From positions 79,911 to 143,910 of the forward strand of contig JALONM010000002.1 in NCBI GenBank assembly GCA_025454925.1: a stretch of 64,000 nt of DNA, in the 5' to 3' direction. A program made the translations under genes and the position numbers. The notes under the pieces are model-generated. The model saw only the letters and a program-made list of their open reading frames with translations, searched no databases and was not told where the DNA came from. The DNA is from Cytophagaceae bacterium (GTDB lineage: Bacteria > Bacteroidota > Bacteroidia > Cytophagales > Cytophagaceae). Each line of letters opens with the position of its first letter. The stretch's first letter is position 1. Of this stretch, positions 34,057 to 42,474 are shown piece after piece.

Positions 34057-35286
34057 TTATTCTACATGTGCAGGAAGGGGAATCCAGACAAAGAAGGTAG
34101 TTCCTTTGCCTGAATAACTTTCAAAAGAAATTTCACCTTTCAGCAAGTCAATATATTTTTTAACGATGTTCAATCCAAGTCCAGTGCCCTGGATGTTCGA
34201 GGCATTGTGTGCCCGGAAAAACCGGTTGAATACATGGCTCTGTTCATCTTCCGGAATACCGATGCCCTCGTCTTGTATTTGAATTTTCAATGCCTCATTC
34301 TCACATTCAACCTGGAAATAAATTTTCTTGCCATCTTCCGAATATTTAATGGCATTGGAAAGTAGGTTGATGCAGATATTCTTAATGAGGTTTTTGTCCA
34401 GAAAAACCAAGTGATTGCCGGAAGGGAAACTTGTAATTAATTCTTGTTTTTCTTTTAGCACCGACACCATTTCTTCCTGAATTTCATCAAGTAAGTTTTC
34501 CAGTTCCAATTCGCTAGGATGGTTGTGAATCTGTCCTTCTTCCAGCCTGCTAAGCGAAAGGAAATCGTTTAAGATGCCTGTCAGGTTGCTTACCGAGGAT
34601 TTGATCCGGTTGATGTGCTTGTCGCGCTTGTCCTGATCTTTTTCTGAAACATATTTGGCAATCAAGGAGGCGGAAGAAAGAATGGTGCTGAGTGGCGTGC
34701 GGAACTCATGGGAGGCCATGGTGACAAATCGCGACTTTAACTCATTGAGTTCTTTTTCCTTTTCCAGTGCCGCTTTCATTTGTCTGATTTCCGAAAGGTC
34801 ATGGACTATGCCGGTAAAAATCAGCTTTTCATTCAAGTGGACTTCGCTGATGCTAAGTAAAAAAGGAAAGGTGCTGCCATCCTTGCGCTTTCCGATCAAC
34901 TCCCTTCCTTTGCCAATGATATTGGCCTTACCGGTTTTCAGGTAGTTGTCTACGTAGGTATTGTGCCGGCTGCGGTCCGGATCAGGCATCAGCACTGAAA
35001 TGTTTTTTCCGACCAGCTCATCTTCCGTAAATCCGAAAATACGATTTACAGCTGGATTGGCAGATTCAATAATTCCACGGGTGTCAATGGTGATGATGCC
35101 ATCCACTGCGTTGTCTATGATGGCTTGTAACCGAAGTTCAAGTTCCGACAGAGAATTGGCTTTTATGGGCATTTCTGTAGAAAATTTTTCCTTCGTAATA
35201 TTACTAATTTTATGGAATTCCTTAGGCATCCTATACCACTTACAATCGGTAAAGAACCTATAAATAAGTGGTGTAAAAAATGACAT
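34057..35286 (-). CDS. PAS-domain histidine kinase with FixL-like haem-pocket residues
   Basis: Up to 409 residues; starts at 35229 or 35172 are also possible because the first 38 residues carry no domain. There is no membrane segment, so it is cytoplasmic. The PAS domain (about 53-170) matches FixL closely: His108 in PDRSRHNTY falls where FixL of Bradyrhizobium has its haem-ligating His200, Arg128 in GKGRELIGKR where FixL has the oxygen-gating Arg220, and Ile123, Leu144 and Ile146 where the distal pocket residues Ile215, Leu236 and Ile238 lie. His214 and Arg206 are replaced by Asn. The kinase core has the phospho-accepting His193 (MASHEFRTPL), N box (NLLSNAIKYS), and G boxes (DEGIGIPEDE, GTGLGLNIVKKY). 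Its partner is the receiver-Crp gene downstream. Haem binding is an inference from the alignment. Confidence 0.9.
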   Translation of the reverse strand: MSFFTPLIYRFFTDCKWYRMPKEFHKISNITKEKFSTEMPIKANSLSELELRLQAIIDNAVDGIITIDTRGIIESANPAVNRIFGFTEDELVGKNISVLMPDPDRSRHNTYVDNYLKTGKANIIGKGRELIGKRKDGSTFPFLLSISEVHLNEKLIFTGIVHDLSEIRQMKAALEKEKELNELKSRFVTMASHEFRTPLSTILSSASLIAKYVSEKDQDKRDKHINRIKSSVSNLTGILNDFLSLSRLEEGQIHNHPSELELENLLDEIQEEMVSVLKEKQELITSFPSGNHLVFLDKNLIKNICINLLSNAIKYSEDGKKIYFQVECENEALKIQIQDEGIGIPEDEQSHVFNRFFRAHNASNIQGTGLGLNIVKKYIDLLKGEISFESYSGKGTTFFVWIPLPAHVE

Positions 35287-35398
35287 TCGTCAGTGCCGGA
35301 CGCACAAGCATGTTCTGCTTTATTGCCTGGCCAGGGTATACGGGTAAAACTTATGTCTAAGCGCTTAATTGTAAGCTTGTTGATAATATATTTTAGCG

Positions 35399-35406
35399 TA
35401 CTTTTG
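35399..35406 (+). promoter_or_regulatory. -7 promoter element of mltG
   Basis: TACTTTTG with TTG at 35377-35379 upstream at a suitable -33 distance. The element ends only four bases before the ATG at 35411, so transcription should begin at or next to the start codon and the mRNA may be leaderless. Confidence 0.45.
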
Positions 35407-35410
35407 TTGT

Positions 35411-36454
35411 ATGGCTGAAAAAAATGGAACATGGAAACTTTCTAGGAACCGGATATTTTACTGGTTGCTATTGATTTTGCTGGTCTATATTGCCTACCGG
35501 ACCTTCGTAGGGGCCAATGTAATTGCTCGTCCTTCGGTTTGTTATTTTTACGTGAAGCAGACTACCTCGGTGAAACAGATGGCCGACTCATTGAAGGAGT
35601 CGGGTATTGTAAGTAGTCGTCTTTCCTTCAGACTTGTGGCAGCCTTGAGAGGCTTGAATGTCATTCGACCAGGCATGTATGAACTGCGCAGGGGATGGAA
35701 TAACTTTCGATTGGTTCATCATTTTAAAGAGTTCTCTTCTCCTCCCACGCAAGCGGTGAGAGTTCCGGCCATGCAACGCCGGAATAATATGCTGCAAGGA
35801 CTATGCAAAGGCACTCAAGTGCATCCCGATGATTTATGGCGATTGTTGAATAATAAAAAATACGTTCAGGAACTGGGTGATTTTACCACCGAATCGGTGT
35901 TCTGTATGTTTGTTCCGGGTACTTACTACATGTATAAGAATCCCGATTCAAAAAAACTTTTGAAGCGAATATATTCCGAATATCTGGTATTCTGGAATCA
36001 GGAAAGGCTGGGAAAAGCAGATGATATCGGGCTGCGCCCGGAAGAAGTGGTAATTTTGGCTTCCATTGTTTACAGCGAAACCAAGCTGCCAGACGAAATG
36101 CCCATCATTGCTGGTGTATACATCAATCGTCTCCAGAAAAATATGCGACTCGAATCGGATCCTACGCTGGTGTATGCAGCTAAAAAGTATGGTACCAAAC
36201 GAGTATTGAATGAGTATAAGTCCGTGGATTCACCCTATAATACGTATCGTAGAAAAGGACTTCCACCCGGGCCCATCAGCATCGTGCCTCCTTGGGTAAT
36301 CGATCTGGTGCTAGATTACGAAGGCCACGATTATTTATATTTCTGTGCAAAGCCTGATTTTAGTGGAGAGCATTTATTTGCAGAAACCTACGAGGATCAT
36401 CTCGAAAACGCTAAGGCCTATCGGGAAGAGTTAAATTCCAAACGGATTTTTTAA
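35411..36454 (+). CDS. mltG: Endolytic murein transglycosylase of MltG/YceG type
   Basis: 347 residues: a short cytoplasmic tail, one membrane helix (YWLLLILLVYIAYRTFVGA, about 17-35), a LysM-like N-terminal lobe and the YceG catalytic domain. The family cuts nascent glycan strands and is thought to set strand ends during elongation. Clear motifs are IIAGVYINRLQKNMRLESDP, SPYNTYRRKGLPPGPI and DYLYFCAKPDFSGEH. The usual ASIVExE motif reads LASIVYSET (Tyr221, Glu223), so the first Glu of the pair is a Tyr while the second remains. The stop overlaps the start of the next gene by one base (TAATG). A -7 element sits right before the start. Confidence 0.92.
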   Translation: MAEKNGTWKLSRNRIFYWLLLILLVYIAYRTFVGANVIARPSVCYFYVKQTTSVKQMADSLKESGIVSSRLSFRLVAALRGLNVIRPGMYELRRGWNNFRLVHHFKEFSSPPTQAVRVPAMQRRNNMLQGLCKGTQVHPDDLWRLLNNKKYVQELGDFTTESVFCMFVPGTYYMYKNPDSKKLLKRIYSEYLVFWNQERLGKADDIGLRPEEVVILASIVYSETKLPDEMPIIAGVYINRLQKNMRLESDPTLVYAAKKYGTKRVLNEYKSVDSPYNTYRRKGLPPGPISIVPPWVIDLVLDYEGHDYLYFCAKPDFSGEHLFAETYEDHLENAKAYREELNSKRIF

Positions 36455-37356
36455 TGCTGAAAATTGCATGGTCCCCCTTGTATGCACATCCCTTGCCGGA
36501 GGGACATAGATTTCCCATGGCCAAATACGAATTGATCCCCGAACAGCTCTTATACGAAGGTACTATTTCAGCAGAAAACTTATTTGAGCCAAGCTACTGT
36601 TCCGAGGAACAAATTTATTCTATCCATCCGGAGTCCTACTGGCAAAAACTGAAAACCGGGAATCTGAGCCCACAGGAAATCCGGGCCATGGGTTTTCCGC
36701 TAAGTGAACAGTTGGTGCAACGCGAATGGCAAATTGTATCGGGAACGATGCAATGCGTGGAATTTGCTATGCAATACGGCATCAGCATGAATGTGGCTGG
36801 AGGCACACATCATGCTTTCGCAGACAGGGCGGAGGGTTTTTGCTTGCTCAACGACCTGGCCCTGGCGGCAGCCTACTATCTTCAAAAAGTTCCGCACGGA
36901 AAAGTACTTATTGTCGATCTCGATGTACATCAGGGCAATGGCACTGCTTCCATTTTTTCCGGACACCCTTCTGTTTTCACCTTTAGTATGCATGGTGCCA
37001 ATAATTATCCTGTTCGAAAGGAGCAATCGTCGCTTGATGTTGGATTGCCTGACGGAACGAATGATGCTGAATACGCAGCTTTATTGAACCAACATTTGCC
37101 TGCTCTATTGCAACAATACCAACCAGGATTGATCCTGTATCAGGCAGGTGTAGATATACTCCAAACCGATCAGTTGGGTAAATTGGCCGTTTCCAGACAC
37201 GGATGTATGCAACGGGATATGTGCGTACTTCAAGCTGCCCATGCGGCCCACATTCCACTGGTGGTAACAATGGGAGGGGGCTACTCCTCTCAAATGAAGG
37301 ATATTCTCGAAGCGCATTGCAATACCTTTCGCCTGGCGCAGAAAATTTATTTTTAG
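36454..37356 (+). CDS. Histone-deacetylase-family amidohydrolase
   Basis: 300 residues of the HDAC/AcuC/AphA superfamily, zinc-dependent deacetylases that in bacteria act on acetylated polyamines, acetoin-related proteins or unknown amides. The N-terminal region has the substrate-channel segments. The catalytic set is visible: GGTHHAFADRAEGFCLLNDL (the two His), VLIVDLDVHQGNGTASIF (Asp and His zinc ligands), LYQAGVDILQTDQLG (third ligand Asp) and VVTMGGGYS (transition-state Tyr). Translation is coupled to mltG by a one-base overlap. No signal peptide. The natural substrate cannot be read; the link to mltG may be only positional. Confidence 0.93.
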   Translation: MLKIAWSPLYAHPLPEGHRFPMAKYELIPEQLLYEGTISAENLFEPSYCSEEQIYSIHPESYWQKLKTGNLSPQEIRAMGFPLSEQLVQREWQIVSGTMQCVEFAMQYGISMNVAGGTHHAFADRAEGFCLLNDLALAAAYYLQKVPHGKVLIVDLDVHQGNGTASIFSGHPSVFTFSMHGANNYPVRKEQSSLDVGLPDGTNDAEYAALLNQHLPALLQQYQPGLILYQAGVDILQTDQLGKLAVSRHGCMQRDMCVLQAAHAAHIPLVVTMGGGYSSQMKDILEAHCNTFRLAQKIYF

Positions 37357-37610
37357 CATACTTCACATACCCGATGCCTTTCCAGGGCTGAATGAGCAAA
37401 GGCTCCCACCGGTTCATAAAGTATTAAAATTAATCCTCCTTTCACTCTCCTTTCTACCTTTAATTTTCTTATTTTTATAACCTTGTCGTTTGGCGAATCC
37501 TGCTGCCAAAGAGGAAGATAGATCATCCCTGTTGCCCCGATCAAAGGGTGTTTCGCAGAGGATGCGATGTAGATGAAATATGTATGATTCAATCAACCAG
37601 CTGGTTTAGC

Positions 37611-38228
37611 ATGAAAAAGATTTTTCTTTTGCTGTTTTTCTATACTTGCCTGCTATACGCCCAGCGTGATAGCCTGGTCATGAACACCCTGGGTAGTGCC
37701 AGGACCTTGATGGAATCGGGAAAACATCAGGAGGCACATCAGCAATTCAGAATGCTTTTTTCGATGAAAAAAATTATTCCCAACGAAGCGGCTTATTGGT
37801 ACGGAGTAAATTTATTTCACCTGACAAAAAATGCTGCTTCCAAGGCTGCGTTTAAAAAGTATTTAAAAATTTCTGGTGATACAGGGCTGCATTTTATTAA
37901 AACCCAGGAATATCTGGCTAAACTTGATTGCAAAGAAACAGGCTATAAAGAAGTTGTGATTACCTGCGAAATTTGCTACGGAGATACCATTTTGGTTGAG
38001 TGCCATCACTGCAAAGGAAAAGGCTTAGAAGTGTGCCCGGTGTGCAAAGGTAATGGGGTGGTATCATCGCAAGGGGCTATGGGCAGAACCTTTCATACCT
38101 GCTCCCGTTGCCAGGGCGAAAAGGTGCTAAGCTGTAGTGTTTGCAAAGGGCAAAAGAAAGTGCGGGATATTTGTCAGTCCTGCAACGGCACGGGTCGATT
38201 AAAAGTGAAAAGGAAATGTGAGGATTAG
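37611..38228 (+). CDS. Exported protein with DnaJ-type zinc-finger repeats
   Basis: About 205 residues from the ATG at 37611, which gives a signal peptide (KKIFLLLFFYTCLLYAQ); an upstream ATG at 37548 would hide it. Residues 20-110 look like TPR-type helices (ARTLMESGKHQEAHQQF, GVNLFHLTKNAASKAAF). The C-terminal half holds six CxxCxG-type units: CEICYG, CHHCKGKG, CPVCKGNG, CSRCQGEK, CSVCKGQK and CQSCNGTG. In DnaJ such repeats bind two zincs and hold unfolded protein. There is no J domain, so this is not a DnaJ. A zinc-finger domain in an exported protein is unusual. The gap 37357-37610 upstream (254 bases) shows no clear promoter or gene. Confidence 0.75.
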   Translation: MKKIFLLLFFYTCLLYAQRDSLVMNTLGSARTLMESGKHQEAHQQFRMLFSMKKIIPNEAAYWYGVNLFHLTKNAASKAAFKKYLKISGDTGLHFIKTQEYLAKLDCKETGYKEVVITCEICYGDTILVECHHCKGKGLEVCPVCKGNGVVSSQGAMGRTFHTCSRCQGEKVLSCSVCKGQKKVRDICQSCNGTGRLKVKRKCED

Positions 38229-38336
38229 AACCTTACGGACCTTCTTCTTGTTTACCAGTGAAATAGTACTGCTGATTTAAAAAAATGCAGTTCAGGAATT
38301 TTATAGATCAATTTGCAGAACGGACACTCGAATACT

Positions 38337-39524
38337 ATGAAGGTAAAAGAAAATTTTTTATTGCTGATGCTGGTTCTGGTGAACTTTACGCACATCATGG
38401 ACTTTGTGATCATGGCTCCTTTATCGCCTGCCATGCGCGAAGCACTGCACATCAGTACCAATCAGTTTTCCTGGCTTCTGGGTTCCTATACCATGAGTGC
38501 TTGTTTGGCAGGCTTACTTGGCTCCTGGTGGGTAGATCGTTTTGATAGGCGCACCGCTATGATGTTTCTGTTTACCGGATTTACCCTCAGTAATCTGGTA
38601 TGTGCCCTATCCAGTGAATACCTGGTGCTTATGTTGGGACGAATGTTGGCGGGAGGATTTGGTGGTGTGTTAGGTTCGCTGCTGTTTTCGGTTATTGGAG
38701 ATGTAATTCCGGTGGAGCGCAGGGGAAAAGCTACCGGCATGGTGATGTCTGCGTTTGCAGGAGCTTCGGTCATGGGCATACCATTGGGCTTGTGGTTGGC
38801 TGAAAAGTTTTTTTGGCAAGCGCCTTTTATTCTTTTAGCGGTGCTTTCGGCCTTGGTCTGGCTGTTGTTGTTTTTGCGATTTCCTTCCCTTGCACTGCAC
38901 ATGGAAGCACAGTCACAAAGCACACCGGCAGCCCGCTTGCGTTCTATATTCACCGATACCAACCTTCAACGATCCATGGTGTTCATTGTCGTCTTGATGA
39001 TCGCAGGATTAACCGTGGTGCCTTTTCTGAGTGATTACCTTGTGAATAATGCAGGAGTTCAGCAATCGGATCTTAAGTTTATTTATATCTTTGGTGGAAT
39101 AGCTTCCGTAGCCGTAGGCCCTGTTGCCGGCATGCTATCCGATCGGTTTGGCAAACCCAACGTGTATATGATAACTGCTGCGGTTTCGATCGTGCCATTG
39201 TGGATTATGACACATATGGACGAGCGTCCCTTATATCAATTGCTTATGATGAGTACTACCTTTTTCATTGTGTTTGGAGGAAGATTTGTGCCTGCCATGG
39301 CGCTTGTTACCTCTAGCGTAGATGCGGCAAGGCGTGGGAGTTTCATGAGCGTTAATTCTTCGGTTCAACAATTGGGTTCATCTCTTGCGGTAGGTATTTC
39401 CGGAATTATTTTAGAAAATGCGGCAAGCGGAAGAATTCTTAATTTTGATCGGGTAGGGTGGGTAGCCATCGTTGCGACCATCATTTCTATTCCTTTAGCA
39501 GCACGCATAAAACAAGTTTCCTAA
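38337..39524 (+). CDS. MFS transporter (DHA1-like, drug/sugar efflux)
   Basis: 395 residues from the ATG at 38337 (MKVKENFLLLMLVLVNFTH). About 12 membrane segments. The MFS loop 2-3 motif reads GSWWVDRFDRRTAMMFLF, and motif C-like glycines occur in VMSAFAGASVMGIPLGLWLA, typical of drug-proton antiporters and arabinose-efflux-type permeases. The second half opens with RSMVFIVVLMIAGLTVVPFL and has GMLSDRFGKPNVYMI. Its substrate is not readable. It is first of a six-gene run (MFS, menA, SDR, nadD, DUF4261, ATP-grasp) with overlapping or near-overlapping reading frames, so it is probably co-transcribed with them. Confidence 0.88.
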   Translation: MKVKENFLLLMLVLVNFTHIMDFVIMAPLSPAMREALHISTNQFSWLLGSYTMSACLAGLLGSWWVDRFDRRTAMMFLFTGFTLSNLVCALSSEYLVLMLGRMLAGGFGGVLGSLLFSVIGDVIPVERRGKATGMVMSAFAGASVMGIPLGLWLAEKFFWQAPFILLAVLSALVWLLLFLRFPSLALHMEAQSQSTPAARLRSIFTDTNLQRSMVFIVVLMIAGLTVVPFLSDYLVNNAGVQQSDLKFIYIFGGIASVAVGPVAGMLSDRFGKPNVYMITAAVSIVPLWIMTHMDERPLYQLLMMSTTFFIVFGGRFVPAMALVTSSVDAARRGSFMSVNSSVQQLGSSLAVGISGIILENAASGRILNFDRVGWVAIVATIISIPLAARIKQVS

Positions 39525-40432
39525 TGGCTTCATTCGCTTCCTGGATACAAGCAGCCCGACTTCGTACTTTGCCCTTGGCTTTTGCCAGTATTTGTATGGG
39601 CGCATTTTTAGCCGCGGAGGCAGGTAAATTCAATCCTCTGGTCTTTGCTTGTACTTTACTCACTACCTTGTTGTTGCAAATTCTTTCGAATTATGCCAAC
39701 GACTACGGTGATTTTGTAAACGGGGCAGACCTCACAGGCAGGCAAGGACCTGCGCGTATGTTACAATCAGGTGCCATCAGTCAGCATGCCATGAAGAAAG
39801 CCTTGTACCTCGTGTCGGTGCTTACATTTACCTCTGGAATTTTATTGCTGTACCTAAGCGGACTCCTGGAAAACATCAGCGCCTTCGGTTTTTTTCTGGC
39901 TCTAGGAATAGCCGCAATTGTAGCCGCCCTTAAATATACCGCAGGTTCCAATCCTTATGGATACATGGGTTTGGGTGATTTGTCGGTACTCATGTTTTTT
40001 GGTTGGACAGGAGTCATGGGTACGTTTTATTTGATGACACAATCCATCAGCTTTGTATTGTTTTTGCCAGCTACTGCATTTGGACTTCTTGCAACCGGCG
40101 TTTTAAATGTTAACAATATGCGCGACATCGATTCCGATCAGAAAGCAGGAAAGAATACCATTCCGGTGCGTATTGGCCTTAAACAAGCCAAAAGTTATCA
40201 CGCCTTGCTGATAGGTTGCGCTTTTTTAATGGCTGCGCTCTACTTACTTAGTACCAAAAATACCCATATCGGAAATGCCTGTTTTTTGCTTTCATTGCCA
40301 TTGTTCCTGTTTCATCTGCAAAAAGTGCAGCAGGCCAACAGTCCTCAACAATTGGATCCACTGTTAAAACAACTGGCCTTGTCCTCTTTCGTATTTGTCA
40401 TTACCTTTGGAATTGGTTTGTTGCTGGCATGA
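39524..40432 (+). CDS. menA: 1,4-dihydroxy-2-naphthoate polyprenyltransferase
   Basis: 302 residues from the ATG at 39524, which overlaps the MFS stop by one base (TAATG). A UbiA-family membrane enzyme that prenylates dihydroxynaphthoate to demethylmenaquinone. The first Asp-rich motif is in NYANDYGDFVNGADLTGRQG, characteristic of MenA, and the second in NNMRDIDSDQKAGKNTIPVR. About eight hydrophobic segments are visible. Menaquinone is the respiratory quinone of Bacteroidota, which fits. The other men genes are not in this window. Confidence 0.94.
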   Translation: MASFASWIQAARLRTLPLAFASICMGAFLAAEAGKFNPLVFACTLLTTLLLQILSNYANDYGDFVNGADLTGRQGPARMLQSGAISQHAMKKALYLVSVLTFTSGILLLYLSGLLENISAFGFFLALGIAAIVAALKYTAGSNPYGYMGLGDLSVLMFFGWTGVMGTFYLMTQSISFVLFLPATAFGLLATGVLNVNNMRDIDSDQKAGKNTIPVRIGLKQAKSYHALLIGCAFLMAALYLLSTKNTHIGNACFLLSLPLFLFHLQKVQQANSPQQLDPLLKQLALSSFVFVITFGIGLLLA

Positions 40433-41157
40433 AAAAAAATGAATTCAGAATTGTATTAATTTCCGGTGGTATCGATCCCATCGCCATCGCTACTATGGAG
40501 AAATTTGTGGCAGCAGGATTTCTGGTGGTTTTTCTGGATTCCGATGATCGCAAAGGCCGACTGGTGGTGAGTGAAATGAAAGCGCAAAAAAAGCCTGTTG
40601 ATTTTTTTCAGGTAGATACCACACAGCCTGAACAATTGGAATTGGTGGCCAGACAAATTTTCGATAAGTATAAACGCATTGATGTGCTGATTAATAATTC
40701 CAGCAGCACCCACACCCTCGATTCGGAAGACTGGCAGGCAGTGCTCGACCGAAGCTTGAAGTCGGTCATGAATTGCATCAAATACATGGCCCCCTACATG
40801 GTCTTGAATAATTTTGGCCGCATATTAAATACTACCTCCTTGTTAGGATTGTACGGCGAAATCAATCAGACGAATTACAATGCCGTTAAGAATGGAGTAC
40901 TTGGTATTTCGAAAATCTGGTTAATGGAGCTTTCTAAAAATAATATTACCGTGAATACGGTGGCCCCTGGTTATATTGAAAGCGATTATATTGGTAAAAA
41001 TCCGCCCGTGATGCTGAAGTCGATTACAGAGAAAATTCCTGTTCGTAAAATTGGCAAACCCATCGATGTTGCCAATGCGTATTTTTTCCTTGCTTCCGAA
41101 GAGGCTTCCTACATTAATGGTACCGTGCTTCAGGTAGATGGAGGCTATGCAGTATAA
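40429..41157 (+). CDS. Short-chain dehydrogenase/reductase with degenerate Gly motif
   Basis: 242 residues with the overall classical SDR plan and a four-base overlap with menA (ATGA). The catalytic triad is present: Ser in LNTTSLLGLYGE and Tyr and Lys in TNYNAVKNGVLG; the C-terminus has NTVAPGYIESDY and NGTVLQVDGGYAV, typical of 3-oxoacyl-ACP reductase-like SDRs. The coenzyme motif TGxxxGIG reads SGGIDPIAIATM, with the second and third glycines changed, and NNAG reads NNSSS. The protein may bind NAD(P)H differently or weakly. It has no men-type or other specific signature, so the substrate is unknown. Confidence 0.88.
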   Translation: MKKNEFRIVLISGGIDPIAIATMEKFVAAGFLVVFLDSDDRKGRLVVSEMKAQKKPVDFFQVDTTQPEQLELVARQIFDKYKRIDVLINNSSSTHTLDSEDWQAVLDRSLKSVMNCIKYMAPYMVLNNFGRILNTTSLLGLYGEINQTNYNAVKNGVLGISKIWLMELSKNNITVNTVAPGYIESDYIGKNPPVMLKSITEKIPVRKIGKPIDVANAYFFLASEEASYINGTVLQVDGGYAV

Positions 41158-41161
41158 TGGA

Positions 41162-41731
41162 ATGAAAACAGGATTGTTTTTCGGCTCATTTAACCCCATT
41201 CATATGGGCCATCTCATTATAGCCAATACCATGTTGAATAATGGATTGGAAGAAGTTTGGTTTGTTATAAGTCCTCAAAATCCATTTAAAAGAAACAGCG
41301 GCTTATTGCATGAGTTTGATCGATACGAAATGGCTCGTCTGGCCTCGTTTGATAATACGAGATTAAAAGTCTCTGATATAGAATTTCAATTGCCCCGCCC
41401 CAGTTATACTGTAGATACCTTAGAAATACTGGTTCAAAAATATCCTATGCAGGATTTTGTGTTGATTATGGGCTCGGATAATCTACAGCAATTTGAAAAC
41501 TGGAAAAATTATGAGTCCATATTAAAAATGGTGGAACTGTACGTGTATCCAAGGCCAGGAAGCGACTATCGGCAATGGAAAGAACATCCGCGCATACATT
41601 TTATTGAATCGCCACAATTGGATATTTCAGCTACCTATATTAGAAAGTTGATTAAAGAAAATAAATCCATACAATACCTGGTAACCGATGATGTAGCTCG
41701 CTACATCGAACGAAAAAAGTTTTTTAAATAA
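41162..41731 (+). CDS. nadD: Nicotinate-nucleotide adenylyltransferase
   Basis: 189 residues from the ATG at 41162, which begins right at the family motif: MKTGLFFGSFNPIHMGHLII (nucleotidyltransferase HxGH). Two earlier ATGs would overlap the SDR gene. The later pattern RLKVSDIEFQLPRPSYTVDT and the closing ISATYIRKLIKENK, the variant of the SSTxIR motif, agree with NadD. It adenylates nicotinate mononucleotide in NAD synthesis. It starts five bases after the SDR stop. Confidence 0.94.
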   Translation: MKTGLFFGSFNPIHMGHLIIANTMLNNGLEEVWFVISPQNPFKRNSGLLHEFDRYEMARLASFDNTRLKVSDIEFQLPRPSYTVDTLEILVQKYPMQDFVLIMGSDNLQQFENWKNYESILKMVELYVYPRPGSDYRQWKEHPRIHFIESPQLDISATYIRKLIKENKSIQYLVTDDVARYIERKKFFK

Positions 41732-41738
41732 CCTATTC

Positions 41739-42464
41739 ATGAATATTATACTTTGTGTGCCCGGTCCCTGGACAAGCATAGAAGCGCTTCGCGCAGCGGT
41801 TAAGGAAATAACGAATGCCGAGTATTTGTTGGACGAGTCGGGCCTGGTGCATTCCGAAAGTGGCTTCGAGGCATCCGTAGAGTTTTTTGAATACGAAGAA
41901 GGAATGGCGGCTGCGTTTAAAGCCGCCGGAATAGCCACGGGTATTACCCCGCAGGAACTAAAAGAAATTTCAGAACATCAGTCAGTGGTATACTTGAAAG
42001 CAGAAGGCGGAAACGAAGCGTCTGCTCATTCCATGGCACTCGCGGCCCAGGCCCTCGTAAAAGCCGGTGGATTGGGTGTAAAGGTAGAAACAGCATGCAA
42101 AGCCTTTAGCGCAAGGCTTTGGAATAATTTGGTGGAACATTTCGAGGATGAAAATTTGTATGTGCTTTATGTGCACGATTGCATTGAGGATGAAGAAGGT
42201 TCCGTGTATTCCTGCGGTATGCATAATCTAGGATTGAAGGATACCATTCTATCAGGAATGGATCCGGAAGAGGCCACAGAGATCATTTCTGTTTTCGGTT
42301 ATTTTCAGTTATTGGACAAACCCACCATTATAGAAAACGAACTGTTTAGCGAGGAGGAGGATTCTCCTGCCTATCTAATTTTAGACGAACCCGATCAGCC
42401 GGCCATGGGCGATGAGTTGTTGGAAAATCCTTATGGCATGTGGCGTCTGGAACCAACAGAATAA
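41739..42464 (+). CDS. DUF4261-type protein of unknown function
   Basis: 241 residues, acidic throughout. The N-terminus reads MNIILCVPGPWTSIEALR, and a long middle segment includes HSMALAAQALVKAGGLGVKV and YVLYVHDCIEDEEGSVYSCG, then GLKDTILSGMDPEEATEIIS, a pattern I associate with DUF4261. The last 40 residues are strongly acidic and Pro-rich (LFSEEEDSPAYLILDEPDQP). No membrane segment or known catalytic motif. It follows nadD after seven bases and precedes the ATP-grasp gene by 10 bases, so the pair at the end of the run may work together. Family assignment from memory. Confidence 0.65.
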   Translation: MNIILCVPGPWTSIEALRAAVKEITNAEYLLDESGLVHSESGFEASVEFFEYEEGMAAAFKAAGIATGITPQELKEISEHQSVVYLKAEGGNEASAHSMALAAQALVKAGGLGVKVETACKAFSARLWNNLVEHFEDENLYVLYVHDCIEDEEGSVYSCGMHNLGLKDTILSGMDPEEATEIISVFGYFQLLDKPTIIENELFSEEEDSPAYLILDEPDQPAMGDELLENPYGMWRLEPTE

Positions 42465-42474
42465 AACGTGTACC

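Noticed and set aside
35238..35275. CCACTTA/TAAGTGG inverted repeat upstream of the PAS kinase
   Set aside because: Only seven bases with 24 between; could be chance in this AT-rich stretch, and no conserved copy is seen elsewhere in the window.
32132..35286. PhoB-like regulator as the partner of the PAS kinase
   Set aside because: The receiver-Crp gene lies between them and is only 13 bases from the kinase; the PhoB-like gene has its own promoter.
37611..38228. Calling the CxxCxG protein DnaJ
   Set aside because: No J domain or HPD motif; a signal peptide is present instead.
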